The notes: generated by a model from the sequence alone, not told the origin. A stretch of 64,000 nucleotides of DNA from Paracoccus gahaiensis (GCF_005048225.1 NZ_SUNI01000014.1:1-64000); one strand, 5' to 3'. Counted from the stretch's first letter, positions 24,236 to 33,423 are shown. Translations and numbers: made by a program.

Positions 24236-25156
24236 TCAATCGGCCCATTCGGGATCGGTGGTGAAGGCGATGGTCAGCCAGCGATGGTCGATGTCGCCGC
24301 CGATGGCGGTGCCGATCTCGTCGCGGATGGCGTCCCATTCCTCCAGATGCATGGGCGGCCAGCCGGTGGGGACGATGAAATACAACTCGATCTGGCGGCC
24401 CCGGCCCACGCGGGCGACATAGGCGCGATGGCCCAGAAAGCCGTAGCGGGCGCAGGTGGCCTCGGCGATGCGGTCGATCTCGGCCTTCATGGCGGGGGGC
24501 GTGATCAGCAGGATGTCGGCCAGAGCCTGCCGGATCGTGGGGACGGGCAGGGGGATCACCACCAGACAGACCAGCGCCAGCACCGCCGGGTCGACATAGG
24601 GGGACAGCGGCTCCAGCGGGGTGCCCCGGATCGCCCAACCGAAGACGAAGGCCGCCAGCAGCGCCCCCGTCAGCGCCGCCGAGATCGTCCAGCCCTTCAC
24701 GTCCAGCGCCACGAAGCCCGACTTGATCCTGCGGTTGGCCCGGTGGTTGTGGATCGCCATGCCGACGGCCACGGCCAGCACCAGCGCGGCGTAAAGGATC
24801 GCCCGGCCGAAATCCAGATCGCGCCCCCCGGCCAGCAGGCTGCCCACCGCCGTCACCAGCGCATAGATCGCCGCCCCCGACAGCAGCACGCCGCTGAGGC
24901 CCAGCACCATCGGCTCCAGATGCCAGAAGCCCATGGTGAAGCGCTGGACCAGCAGCGCCTGGCGCCGCTCCGACAGGCGCGAGGTGATCAGGGTCGAGAC
25001 CAGCAGCGCCACGGTCGTCATCATCGCGTCGGTCAGCGCATAGATCCCGTCGAAGGTGATCGAGGCCGAGCCCGACAGGATGCCCATGCCGATGCCCGCC
25101 AGGGCCACGGCGAAGGTCATCGCGATGGACAGTCTCAGCACGCTCTGTTCGGTCAT
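24236..25156 (-). CDS. Cation efflux (CDF) family protein
   Basis: A 306-residue inner membrane protein with about six helices and a soluble C-terminal domain (about residues 215-306) as in cation diffusion facilitators. The first metal motif is altered: SITFDGIYALTDAMM keeps the two aspartates seven residues apart, but the usual histidine is a tyrosine. The second region reads FVALDVKGWTIS. So the ion may differ from zinc. The start MTEQSVLRLSIAMTF is preceded by GGAG on the minus strand. It may be cotranscribed with the EcsC-like gene 52 bases downstream. Substrate unknown. Confidence 0.78.
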   Translation of the reverse strand: MTEQSVLRLSIAMTFAVALAGIGMGILSGSASITFDGIYALTDAMMTTVALLVSTLITSRLSERRQALLVQRFTMGFWHLEPMVLGLSGVLLSGAAIYALVTAVGSLLAGGRDLDFGRAILYAALVLAVAVGMAIHNHRANRRIKSGFVALDVKGWTISAALTGALLAAFVFGWAIRGTPLEPLSPYVDPAVLALVCLVVIPLPVPTIRQALADILLITPPAMKAEIDRIAEATCARYGFLGHRAYVARVGRGRQIELYFIVPTGWPPMHLEEWDAIRDEIGTAIGGDIDHRWLTIAFTTDPEWAD

Positions 25157-25356
25157 GGCGGGTCTCCTTGCGGCGCAACACCCGAAGGGGGCGGCCGGTT
25201 TCCCGGGGCGCAGATGACGCCGGACCGGCGCCTTGCGCAAGGGCCCCGGGCTGCGGCTTCGGGCGACGGGGCATCTGGCCCCCGCCGCGGCCCCCGTGCT
25301 AGACCGATGCCCGAGGGATGCAAGGCGGCGGCGGCCGGGAAGGCGGGGGCTTCAAG

Positions 25357-25635
25357 GTGGCACTGATCCGGCTGTGGCTGGTCCTGTTCGCGCTGCAGGC
25401 CCTGTTCTATGTGCTGCTGCGCCTTTACGTGCGGTCGCAGCAGGTCGAGCGGCTGGAAAACCGGTGGGATGCCCGCCATCCCGACCAGGCCGGGAACGCC
25501 GCCGCGCGGCGGGCGTTCGTGGCCAAGGCGATGACCGGGTTCAACCGCAGCCTGCGGGCGCGGCTGACGCTTCTGGTCTTCGTGCTGCCGACGCTGGCCA
25601 TCCTGGGCATCGTCATCTCGGTCAACTGGCAATAG
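25357..25635 (+). CDS. Small membrane protein before the DUF1523 gene
   Basis: A protein of 92 residues if started at the GTG at 25357, or 105 from the ATG at 25318. The GTG is preferred because it lies directly before the first membrane helix (ALIRLWLVLFALQALFYVLL) and because the extra N terminus is only glycine and arginine. A second helix near the end (LTLLVFVLPTLAILGIVIS) makes two spans, with a charged loop between. It is 13 bases before the DUF1523 gene and probably cotranscribed with it and deoC. I recognise no known function. Confidence 0.68.
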   Translation: MALIRLWLVLFALQALFYVLLRLYVRSQQVERLENRWDARHPDQAGNAAARRAFVAKAMTGFNRSLRARLTLLVFVLPTLAILGIVISVNWQ

Positions 25636-25648
25636 GAGCTGCCTGTTC

Positions 25649-26215
25649 ATGTATTATCTGCGCGTCGTCATCGGGGTCCTGTTCGGCGTCCTCATCTTTG
25701 CCCTGCTGGACTACACGCTGCCCTCGAAGAACACGGTCAGGATCTCCAACACCTACAACCGGCTGACCGAGATCCCGCCCTCGGCAACGATCTTCTGGGC
25801 CTCGGACAGCACCGGCACGGTCGAGAACGCCCAAGGCCAGCGCGACGTGCGCTTCATCGACACGGTGCGCCCGGGCGGCAGCGTCTTCGTCTATCGCAAC
25901 GAGGATACGGGCTGGGTCTGGCCGCCCTATTTCAAATATGACAGCGCCAACCTGCAGGCCGAGGCGACCAACCTGCAATCGGGCACCGCCAGCCCGATCT
26001 GGGTCAGCGTGACGGCCTATGGCTGGCGGCTGCCCTGGATGTCGACCTATCCCAACGCCATCTCGATCAACACCGTCGCGGGGCCGGACGACCGGCCGCT
26101 GAACTGGGCGGCGATGATCATCTGCGCCGTCCTGCTGGCACTGCTTGTGCTGGTCTGGCGCATGTGGGGGCAGTTCCGCCAGCGCGGGATGCCGCGCCGG
26201 GGGGGCCGCGCATGA
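25649..26215 (+). CDS. DUF1523 membrane protein
   Basis: A 188-residue protein of the DUF1523 family, known mainly from Rhodobacterales. One membrane helix is at the N terminus (VVIGVLFGVLIFALLDY) and one near the C terminus (WAAMIICAVLLALLVLVW). The 130 residues between are probably periplasmic, with many aromatic residues (GWVWPPYFKYD). TAGGAG lies ten bases before the ATG. The stop overlaps the deoC start by four bases (ATGA), so deoC translation is coupled to it. Function unknown. Confidence 0.8.
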   Translation: MYYLRVVIGVLFGVLIFALLDYTLPSKNTVRISNTYNRLTEIPPSATIFWASDSTGTVENAQGQRDVRFIDTVRPGGSVFVYRNEDTGWVWPPYFKYDSANLQAEATNLQSGTASPIWVSVTAYGWRLPWMSTYPNAISINTVAGPDDRPLNWAAMIICAVLLALLVLVWRMWGQFRQRGMPRRGGRA

Positions 26216-27150
26216 CCAATCCCGGCACCGACCTGCGCCCCGACTGGTTCGAGGGGATCCGCATCAACACTCCCGCCGTGGAACGTCGCGCCGCGACCCT
26301 GCCCGCGCGGCGCAGCCTCAAGAAGGACCACCAGGCCGCCTGGCTGCTGAACGCGGTACGCTGCATCGACCTGACCACGCTGGCGGGCGACGACACGCCC
26401 GACCGCGTGGCCCGGCTCTGCGCCAAGGCCCGCCAGCCCATCGCGCCCGAGCTGCTGCAGGCCGTGGGCGTCACCGGCCTGACCACCGGCGCGGTCTGCG
26501 TCTATCCCACGATGGTCGCCCCCGCCAAGCGCGCCCTGGGGGACAGCGGCATCCCCGTGGCCAGCGTCGCCACCGGCTTTCCGGCAGGGCTGATGCCCCT
26601 GGACCTGCGGCTGGCCGAGATCCGCTATGCCGTGGATCAGGGCGCCGACGAGATCGACATCGTCATCACCCGCGCCCATGTCCTGCAGGCTAACTGGATC
26701 GCGCTTTACGACGAGCTGCGCGCCATGCGCGAGGCCTGCGGGACCGCGCGGATGAAGGCGATCCTCGCCACCGGCGATCTGAAGTCGCTGGAGAATGTCG
26801 CCTGCGCCTCTCATGTCGCCATGCAGGCGGGGGCGGACTGGATCAAGACCTCGACCGGGAAGGAGGGCGTGAACGCCACCCTGGCCGTCAGCCTGGTCAT
26901 GTGCCGCACGATCCGCGACCACCACGCCCGCACCGGCGTCAAAGTGGGCTTCAAGCCCGCAGGCGGCCTGCGCACCGCCAAGGATGCGATCAGCTGGCAG
27001 GTGCTGATGGCCGAGGAGCTGGGCCGCGACTGGCTGGCCCCGGACCTCTTCCGGATCGGCGCCAGCAGCCTGCTGGGCGACATCGAGCGTCAGATCAGCC
27101 ACCATGTCACGGGCCGCTATGCGGCCTCCCACCGCCTAGCGCCAGCCTGA
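26212..27150 (+). CDS. deoC: Deoxyribose-phosphate aldolase
   Basis: A 312-residue class I aldolase that splits 2-deoxyribose 5-phosphate into acetaldehyde and glyceraldehyde 3-phosphate. The Schiff-base lysine is in DWIKTSTGKEG, and the second active-site lysine is in KVGFKPAGGLR. It belongs to the longer DeoC form (about 310 residues) rather than the 220-250 residue form. The start is set by the 4-base overlap with the DUF1523 gene. The aldehyde dehydrogenase gene begins 7 bases after the stop, so the acetaldehyde made here could be oxidised by the next product. Confidence 0.92.
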   Translation: MTNPGTDLRPDWFEGIRINTPAVERRAATLPARRSLKKDHQAAWLLNAVRCIDLTTLAGDDTPDRVARLCAKARQPIAPELLQAVGVTGLTTGAVCVYPTMVAPAKRALGDSGIPVASVATGFPAGLMPLDLRLAEIRYAVDQGADEIDIVITRAHVLQANWIALYDELRAMREACGTARMKAILATGDLKSLENVACASHVAMQAGADWIKTSTGKEGVNATLAVSLVMCRTIRDHHARTGVKVGFKPAGGLRTAKDAISWQVLMAEELGRDWLAPDLFRIGASSLLGDIERQISHHVTGRYAASHRLAPA

Positions 27151-27157
27151 GGTCCCG

Positions 27158-29473
27158 ATGAGCCGAGTGAGCGAGATCATGGAAACCATGGAATACGGCC
27201 CCTCCGTCGAGGACAGCAGCGCGGTGCGCGACTGGCTGGCCGCCCAAGGGCGCTTCGGTCATTTCATCGACGGCGCCTTTACCGATGTCGGCGCGACCTT
27301 CGAGACGCGCGACCCGTCGACCGGCGATGTGCTCGCCCGGGTCTCGCAGGGCAGCGAGGCGGATGTGGCCGCCGCCGTCGCGGCTGCCCGCGCTGCCCAG
27401 CCCGGATGGGCCGCCCTGTCGGGCACCGAGCGCGCGCGCTATCTGTACGCGCTGGCCCGCCATGTGCAGAAGCGCGAACGCTTCCTGTCGGTGCTGGAGA
27501 CCCTGGACAATGGCAAGCCGATCCGCGAGGCGCGCGACATCGACGTGCCGCTGGTCGCGCGGCATTTCTACCACCATGCGGGCTGGGCCGAACTGCGCGA
27601 CAGCCAGTTCCCGGGCCATGCGCCCTTGGGCGTCTGCGGCCAGATCATCCCCTGGAATTTCCCGCTGCTGATGCTGGCCTGGAAGATCGCCCCCGCTTTG
27701 GCCGCCGGCAACACGGTCGTGCTGAAGCCTGCCGAATACACGCCCCTGACCGCCCTGGCCTTTGCTGAAATTTGCCAAGAGATCGGCCTGCCCGCGGGCG
27801 TCGTCAACATCGTCACCGGCGACGGGGTGACGGGGGCGGCGCTGGTCGCCTCGGAGGTTGACAAGATCGCCTTCACCGGCTCGACCGAGGTGGGACGCGG
27901 CATCGCGCTGGCGCTGGCCGGGACGGGGCGCCGCCTGACGCTGGAACTGGGCGGCAAGTCGCCCTTCGTGGTGATGGAGGATGCCGACCTGGACGCCGCC
28001 GTCGAGGGCGTGGTGGACAGCATCTGGTTCAACCAGGGCGAGGTCTGCTGCGCCGGCTCGCGCATCCTGGTGGCCGAGGCCGTGGCGCCCCGCTTCGAGG
28101 CGCTGCTGCGTGCCCGCATGGCGCGGCTCCGGGTCGGCGCGCCGCTGGACAAGTCCACCGATCTGGGCGCCATCGTCGATCCGGTGCAGAAGGACCGCAT
28201 CCTGTCGATCTGCCAGGCGGCGGTCGAGGCCGGGGCCGAGCTGGTCGGCGGCCAGCCGCAAGATGGCTGCTTCATCGCGCCGGGCTATCTGCGCAACATC
28301 GCCCCCGCCAATCCGGGCATGGTCGAGGAGATCTTCGGCCCCATCGCGACGCTGTCGACCTTTCGCACCGCCGACGAGGCGATCGAGCTGGCCAATGCCA
28401 CCCGCTATGGGCTGGCGGGCTCGGTCTGGTCGGAAAGTGCGACGGTGGCCACCGATCTGGCGGCGCGGATCAAGGCCGGGGTCATCTGGATCAACGGCGC
28501 CAACATGTTCGATGCCGCTGCCTCCTTCGGCGGAATGCGCGACAGCGGCTATAGCCGCGAGGGCGGGCATAGCGGGATGCGGGACTATCTGGCCGGCCCC
28601 AAGGTCGCGCCGATGACCACCCCTGCGTCCCCGGCCCCGAAGGCCGCCCCGCCCGCGATCGACCGCACCGCCAAGCTCTATATCGGCGGCGCCCAGAAGC
28701 GGCCCGATGGCGGGGCGATGTATGCCGTGCCCGGAGGGCTGGCGCCCCAGGGCAGCCGCAAGGACATCCGCAACGCAGTCGAGGCCGCCGCCAAGGCCGG
28801 AAAATGGGCGGCGATGGGCGGTCACGCCCGCGCGCAGGTCCTCTATTTCATCGCCGAGAACCTGGCCGCCCGGCGCGACGAGTTCGCCGCCCGCACCAGC
28901 CCCGCCGAGGTCGGGGCCGCTCTGGCCCGCGCTTTCCACTATGCGGCCTGGGCCGACAAGTTCGACGGCCGCACGGTCCAAGCCAAGCCCGGCCATCTGG
29001 TGACGGTGATCCCCGAGCCCCATGGCATCATCGGCATCACCTGCCCGGAGAGCCAGCCCCTTGCCGGGTTCCTGTCGCTGGTGCTGCCGGCCATCGCCAT
29101 GGGCAATGCCGTTGTCGCGATCCCGTCCCCGGGCGATCCTCTGCCGGTCATGGACCTGTGCCAGGTCTTCGACACCTCCGACCTGCCGGGTGGGGTGGTC
29201 AATGTCGTGACCGGGGCGGCTGCCGAGCTGTCCCCGCATCTGGCCGGCCACGAGGAGGTCTCGGCCGTCTGGCATGCCGGGGCGGCCGAGGAACTTGCGG
29301 CGATCGACCGCGCCGCCAGCCACACCCTGACGCCGGTCTGGCCGGTTCCCGCGCGCGACTGGACGGGACCCCGGGCGCAGGGCGAGACCTTCCTGCACCA
29401 CGCGACGCGGCAGAAGACGATCTGGCTGCCCTATGGCGCCCTGCCGGCAGGCAGCGGCGGTCAGGCCTACTGA
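27158..29473 (+). CDS. Two-domain aldehyde dehydrogenase (ALDH16-like)
   Basis: A 771-residue protein with a complete N-terminal aldehyde dehydrogenase domain and a second, shorter aldehyde-dehydrogenase-like domain. The first has GQIIPWNFPLLMLAWK, the NAD-binding FTGSTEVGRG, the general base in LELGGKSPF and the catalytic cysteine C297 in NQGEVCCAGSR. The second (from about residue 505) has AMYAVPGG and ITCPESQPLAGFLSLVLPA but no catalytic cysteine and stops short. This plan matches the ALDH16 family, in which the second domain is inactive and helps dimer formation. The gene sits directly after deoC, so acetaldehyde or a related product of deoxynucleoside breakdown is a likely substrate (inference). 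Confidence 0.85.
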   Translation: MSRVSEIMETMEYGPSVEDSSAVRDWLAAQGRFGHFIDGAFTDVGATFETRDPSTGDVLARVSQGSEADVAAAVAAARAAQPGWAALSGTERARYLYALARHVQKRERFLSVLETLDNGKPIREARDIDVPLVARHFYHHAGWAELRDSQFPGHAPLGVCGQIIPWNFPLLMLAWKIAPALAAGNTVVLKPAEYTPLTALAFAEICQEIGLPAGVVNIVTGDGVTGAALVASEVDKIAFTGSTEVGRGIALALAGTGRRLTLELGGKSPFVVMEDADLDAAVEGVVDSIWFNQGEVCCAGSRILVAEAVAPRFEALLRARMARLRVGAPLDKSTDLGAIVDPVQKDRILSICQAAVEAGAELVGGQPQDGCFIAPGYLRNIAPANPGMVEEIFGPIATLSTFRTADEAIELANATRYGLAGSVWSESATVATDLAARIKAGVIWINGANMFDAAASFGGMRDSGYSREGGHSGMRDYLAGPKVAPMTTPASPAPKAAPPAIDRTAKLYIGGAQKRPDGGAMYAVPGGLAPQGSRKDIRNAVEAAAKAGKWAAMGGHARAQVLYFIAENLAARRDEFAARTSPAEVGAALARAFHYAAWADKFDGRTVQAKPGHLVTVIPEPHGIIGITCPESQPLAGFLSLVLPAIAMGNAVVAIPSPGDPLPVMDLCQVFDTSDLPGGVVNVVTGAAAELSPHLAGHEEVSAVWHAGAAEELAAIDRAASHTLTPVWPVPARDWTGPRAQGETFLHHATRQKTIWLPYGALPAGSGGQAY

Positions 29474-29481
29474 GCGCAGAA

Positions 29482-29501
29482 AGGGGGCGCTCGCGCCCCC
29501 T
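29482..29501 (+). terminator. Hairpin after the aldehyde dehydrogenase gene
   Basis: AGGGGGCGC and GCGCCCCCT pair around a very short centre and are followed by cttggcc. It is a likely transcript end for the deoC unit, though the T run is weak. Confidence 0.5.
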
Positions 29502-29529
29502 CTTGGCCTTCGGCCAATTCACCCCCCGA

Positions 29530-29621
29530 GGATATTTGGGCCAAGATGAAATCCGCACGCATTCATCTTGGCCCAAATATCCCGGGGGGGTCGCCGTCAG
29601 GCGACGGGGGGCTGGCCCCCC
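29530..29621. repeat. Complete palindromic intergenic element (copy B)
   Basis: A perfect 21-bp inverted repeat, 29530-29550 with 29562-29582, around an 11-base loop, is followed by TCGCC-gtca-GGCGA (29591-29604) and GGGGGG-ctgg-CCCCCC (29606-29621). The order is the same as copy A at 14046. The arm differs from copy A (TTTGGGCC instead of TTTCAGCC), and both arms changed together, so pairing is kept. The last base touches the stop codon of the permease gene at 29622. Confidence 0.9.
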
Positions 29622-30614
29622 TCAGCGGCCCCGGATGCGCGGATCCATGGCGTCGCGCAGCCCGTCGCCGATATAGTTGACGCAGAGCACGGTCAGCGAG
29701 ATCAGCAGGCCCGGAAAGATCACCCGCCAGGGGTAGAGGACCATCTGGTCCACCGCGTCGAAGAGAAGCCGGCCCCAGGTGGGAAAGTCGGGCGGGAACC
29801 CGAGGCCGAGGAAGCTGAGCGCGGATTCGGTGATGATCGCGGTGGCGATGCCCAGGGTGGCGGCGACCATGATCGGCGAGAGCACATTGGGCAGGATGTG
29901 GCGGGTGATCATCTTGTGCGCCGGCGTGCCGATGGAGCGGGCGGCCAGGATGAACTCGCGCTCCTTCAGGCCCAGCACCTCGCCGCGCACGATGCGGGCC
30001 GCCTGCATCCAGCTGGTCGCGCCGATGGCCGTCACGATCAGGAAGAAGATGCCCAGAGCCGGACCGAAGGTCTGCGACAGCGTTTCGCGGAACAGGGTCA
30101 CCATCAGCAGCAGAAGGGGCAGCAGCGGCAGGGCCAGGAACAGCTCAGTCAGGCGCATCAGCGGGCCGTCCAGCCTGCGGAAATACCCCGACATCACGCC
30201 GATCAGGCTGCCCAGGGTGATGGCGATGATCATCGCCGTCAGGCCCACCGCGATCGACACCTGCCCCCCCGCCATCAGCCGCGCCAGAAGATCCCGGCCG
30301 AGCTGGTCGGTGCCCAGGGGGTGGGACGCCGAAAAGCCGGAATTGCGGGCGCGGATGTCCACGAAGGTCGGATCGGTGGTCCAGATCAGCGGGCCCACCG
30401 ACACGAAGAGCAGGATCGACACGAAGATCACCAGCCCCAGCATCGCGCCGCGATGGCTGCGGAACTGGCGCCAGACATCGGACCACTGGCTGCGCGTCGC
30501 GTCGGCTGCCGCGGGGGGCACGACGGGCGGGCTGGCGGCCTCGGGGGTGGCCGCGTTGCCGGCGGCGGCATGCAGGGCGCGGACGCGCTCTTCGGGGGTG
30601 TTGGTGTCAGTCAT
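29622..30614 (-). CDS. ABC transporter permease, DppC/OppC type
   Basis: A 330-residue inner membrane permease of the peptide/nickel family. An N-terminal soluble stretch of about 50 residues rich in Ala and Pro comes first, then the OppC_N-type helix (GAMLGLVIFVSILLFVSVGP) and five more helices. The ATPase-contact EAA loop is around AARSIGTPAHKMITRHILPN. It starts with ATG inside the end of the partner permease (8-base overlap). It works with the DppB-like permease, the binding protein at 33423 and most likely the fused ATPase encoded divergently at 33682. The cargo is a peptide or another small solute that cannot be named. Confidence 0.88.
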   Translation of the reverse strand: MTDTNTPEERVRALHAAAGNAATPEAASPPVVPPAAADATRSQWSDVWRQFRSHRGAMLGLVIFVSILLFVSVGPLIWTTDPTFVDIRARNSGFSASHPLGTDQLGRDLLARLMAGGQVSIAVGLTAMIIAITLGSLIGVMSGYFRRLDGPLMRLTELFLALPLLPLLLLMVTLFRETLSQTFGPALGIFFLIVTAIGATSWMQAARIVRGEVLGLKEREFILAARSIGTPAHKMITRHILPNVLSPIMVAATLGIATAIITESALSFLGLGFPPDFPTWGRLLFDAVDQMVLYPWRVIFPGLLISLTVLCVNYIGDGLRDAMDPRIRGR

Positions 30615-31614
30615 AGCGGATCCTCGGGTCCAGCACCCCGTAGAGGATGTCTGCGATCAGGGTGAAGACGACGATCAGGATGGCGAAGATGAAGGTCAGC
30701 GTCAGCACCATGGGAATGTCGTTGGCATGGATGGCCGAGATCAGCAGTTGTCCCAGCCCGTTCACGCGGAACACCTGCTCGGTGATGATCGCACCGCCGA
30801 AGACCGCCGGCAGGCCGAGCGCGATGACCGTCACCACCGGGATCAGGCTGTTCCTCAGCACGTGCTTCAGCACGACCTTGCGTTCCGACAGGCCCTTGGC
30901 CCGCGCGGTGCGCACATAGTCCTGCCCAAGGTTGTCCAGCATGGACGAGCGCATGAAGCGGCTGATCTGCGCCGCGTTGTAGAGCGCCAGCACCGTCACC
31001 GGCATCACCATCTGGCGGACCTGCTGCAGGAAGCTGTCCCAGTCATTCACCTCCAGCGTGGTGTTGTAGACGGAGGGGAACCACTGCAGGTTCACCGCGA
31101 AGATGATGATCAGCACGACCCCCGTGAAGAAGGTCGGCATCGAGAAGCCGATCATCGAGATGAAGGTGCCGATCTGGTCGAACCAGCTGTATTGCCGATA
31201 GGCCGACAGGATGCCGATCGGGATGGCGATCAGGATGCCCACCACATAGGACATGCCCACCACGGTCAGCGTCTGCGGGATGCGCTGCGCGATCACGTCG
31301 AAGACCGGGCTGCGCGACTGGAAGCTGATGATGCGCTGCGCGCCCTGGCTGAAATCTGTGCCGAACCAGCGGTCGGTCCAGTAGAGCGGCTCGACCCAGA
31401 AGAACTGCTTCAGCCACAGCAGGTAGCGGACGGGCCAGGGCTCGCCCAGGCCCAGGGCGGCGCGCATGCGTTCGCGAACCTCGGGCGGCACGGTCAGGGG
31501 CACGTCGCCCAGGGGGTCGCCCGGCGACGCCTCGAGCAGCAGGAAGATCACCAGCGAGATGAACAGCAGGGTTGGAATGGCCAGCAGCAGCCGGCGCAGG
31601 GTGAAACTCAGCAT
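30607..31614 (-). CDS. ABC transporter permease, DppB/OppB type
   Basis: A 335-residue permease with the DppB N terminus (MLSFTLRRLLLAIPTLLFIS), six membrane helices and an EAA loop in RTARAKGLSERKVVLKHVLR. It carries an insertion of about 40 residues after the first helix (WLKQFFWVEPLYWTD), as in the longer peptide-family permeases. It lies 105 bases after the binding-protein gene and overlaps the DppC-like gene by 8 bases. It forms the heterodimeric channel with that protein. Confidence 0.88.
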   Translation of the reverse strand: MLSFTLRRLLLAIPTLLFISLVIFLLLEASPGDPLGDVPLTVPPEVRERMRAALGLGEPWPVRYLLWLKQFFWVEPLYWTDRWFGTDFSQGAQRIISFQSRSPVFDVIAQRIPQTLTVVGMSYVVGILIAIPIGILSAYRQYSWFDQIGTFISMIGFSMPTFFTGVVLIIIFAVNLQWFPSVYNTTLEVNDWDSFLQQVRQMVMPVTVLALYNAAQISRFMRSSMLDNLGQDYVRTARAKGLSERKVVLKHVLRNSLIPVVTVIALGLPAVFGGAIITEQVFRVNGLGQLLISAIHANDIPMVLTLTFIFAILIVVFTLIADILYGVLDPRIRYD

Positions 31615-31719
31615 GGTGCCTCGATCCGTGGAAATGCGGGCGGGTCCGTCCTTCCGTCACGCGGCTGCGACGACGAAGGAGGCCGCCCCGACCGACAGGC
31701 GCCGGGGCGGCGGGACGTC

Positions 31720-33423
31720 TTACGGCGCGACGCGGGTCCAGTCCGCGATGTTCCAGATCTCGCTGTCCCATGCGTTCAGCTGCACGCCGCCAAGCGCGTT
31801 GGCATGGGCCGAGGCGGTGCCGCGATAGACCAGCGGGATGATCGCGTTGCTGTCCTTGGTCAGCATGTCGTTCATCGTGCGGCCCATCTGCGCACGCTCG
31901 TCCGCGTCGATGATGCCGTCCAGTTCCGACACCATGCGGTCGTATTCGGGATCGCAGAAGCGGCTGATGCCTTCACCCTGCCACTGGTTGGCGGGCGAGG
32001 GGGCCTTGTTGCAGGTGTGCTTGGCCAGATAGGGGGCCGGGTTGTTGCCGTCGAAGTTGTCGGCATACATCTGCACGTCGGCATAGAACTTCTGCAGCGT
32101 GTCGGGCGAGCCCGCATCCGAGCCGAAGAAGACCGAGGCATCGACGGTCTTCAGTTCCGTCTCGACGCCGATCTCGGACCACCACTGCTTGATCAGCGCC
32201 TGGAAGTCTTGGCGCACGGCGTTGACCGAGGTCTGGAAGACCATGTTCAGCTGCACGCCATCCTTCTCGCGGATGCCGTTGCCGCCCATCGTCCAGCCGG
32301 CCTCTTCCAGCAGGGCGTTGGCGCCCTCGATGTCCTGGGTCAGGCAATCCGTGTTGTCCGACGCCCAGGCCGCCGGGGCGGGGACATAGTTGCAGGTCGC
32401 CTGACCCGAGGTGCCGTAGCCGATCTCGACCAGCAGCTCGCGGTCGATGGCCATGGACAGGGCCTGCCGCACGGCGGGGTCCGACAGGAAGGGATGCGGA
32501 TGGGCGGCGGTGGAGCGCTCGCCCTCGGGCAGGGACGAGGAGGGATCGGTCAGGTTCACGTGGATGCGCTCGACCAGGCTGCCGAAGGCGGCCGAGACCT
32601 GGCCCAGGCCCGCGGCCTCCATGCCGGCGATGACGTCGGGGGCCAGCTGGGTGTTCCAAGCATAGTCGAACTCGCCCGTTTCCAGGACCGAGCGCGCCGC
32701 ACCCGCCGCATCGCCGCCGCCCTTGACCAGCACCGTCGCGAAGGCCGGCTTGGCCGGGTCGCGATATTCGGGATTGGCCTCAAGGCTGATCGTATCGTTG
32801 GTCAGGAACTGCGTGACGCGGAACGGGCCGGTGCCGATCGGGCCGAAGTTCTGGTCGGTGCAGGTGGGGGCATTGGCGCCCATGCAGTTCTCGAACTGCG
32901 CCTTCTGCAGGATCGGCGACTGCGAGCCCACGAAGGCCGAGAACGGATCGGGGCGCGGCGAGGCGAAGGTGATGCGCACGGTCTGCGGATCGACCGCCTC
33001 GACGGCGGTGATGCCCTCGAACTTGGCCAGCTGCGAGCAGCCGCCATCGGGGTCCATGCAATAGTCCGCGGTGAAGACCACGTCCTCGGCGGTCAGCGGC
33101 GTGCCGTCCGACCAGGTGATGTCGTCGCGCAGCGTCCAGGTGACCGAGGTCATGTCCTCGGAGATGCCGCCGTTCTCCAGCGACGGGATCTCGGTCACGA
33201 GGCGCGGATAGATGGCGCCCTCGGCATCGAAGCCGGCCAGCGGTTCCAGCGCCAGGCTGCCGGCGATCACCTCCTTGGTGCCGCCGGACAGGTAGGGGTT
33301 CATCGTCGAGGGCGCCTGCCACATGACGATGCCCAGTTGTCCGTCACTGCCGCGCTCGGCATGGGCGGCGGGGGCCATCGCCATGCTTGCGGCGGCGCCC
33401 ATCAGAACGGTTCTCAGTTTCAT
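31720..33423 (-). CDS. Extracellular solute-binding protein, family 5
   Basis: A 567-residue periplasmic protein of the SBP_bac_5 family, which binds peptides, opines, glycosides or nickel. A signal peptide is visible (MKLRTVLMGAAASMAMAPAA, cleavage after AHA near residue 22). The core has QAPSTMNPYLSGG and TWTLRDDITWSDGTPLTAED, standard family motifs. Several cysteines are scattered in the mature part, which is unusual for the family. It is the first gene of a minus-strand operon with the two permeases. The 258-bp gap upstream separates it from the ATPase gene on the other strand and must hold both promoters; none is recognised with confidence. Confidence 0.9.
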   Translation of the reverse strand: MKLRTVLMGAAASMAMAPAAHAERGSDGQLGIVMWQAPSTMNPYLSGGTKEVIAGSLALEPLAGFDAEGAIYPRLVTEIPSLENGGISEDMTSVTWTLRDDITWSDGTPLTAEDVVFTADYCMDPDGGCSQLAKFEGITAVEAVDPQTVRITFASPRPDPFSAFVGSQSPILQKAQFENCMGANAPTCTDQNFGPIGTGPFRVTQFLTNDTISLEANPEYRDPAKPAFATVLVKGGGDAAGAARSVLETGEFDYAWNTQLAPDVIAGMEAAGLGQVSAAFGSLVERIHVNLTDPSSSLPEGERSTAAHPHPFLSDPAVRQALSMAIDRELLVEIGYGTSGQATCNYVPAPAAWASDNTDCLTQDIEGANALLEEAGWTMGGNGIREKDGVQLNMVFQTSVNAVRQDFQALIKQWWSEIGVETELKTVDASVFFGSDAGSPDTLQKFYADVQMYADNFDGNNPAPYLAKHTCNKAPSPANQWQGEGISRFCDPEYDRMVSELDGIIDADERAQMGRTMNDMLTKDSNAIIPLVYRGTASAHANALGGVQLNAWDSEIWNIADWTRVAP

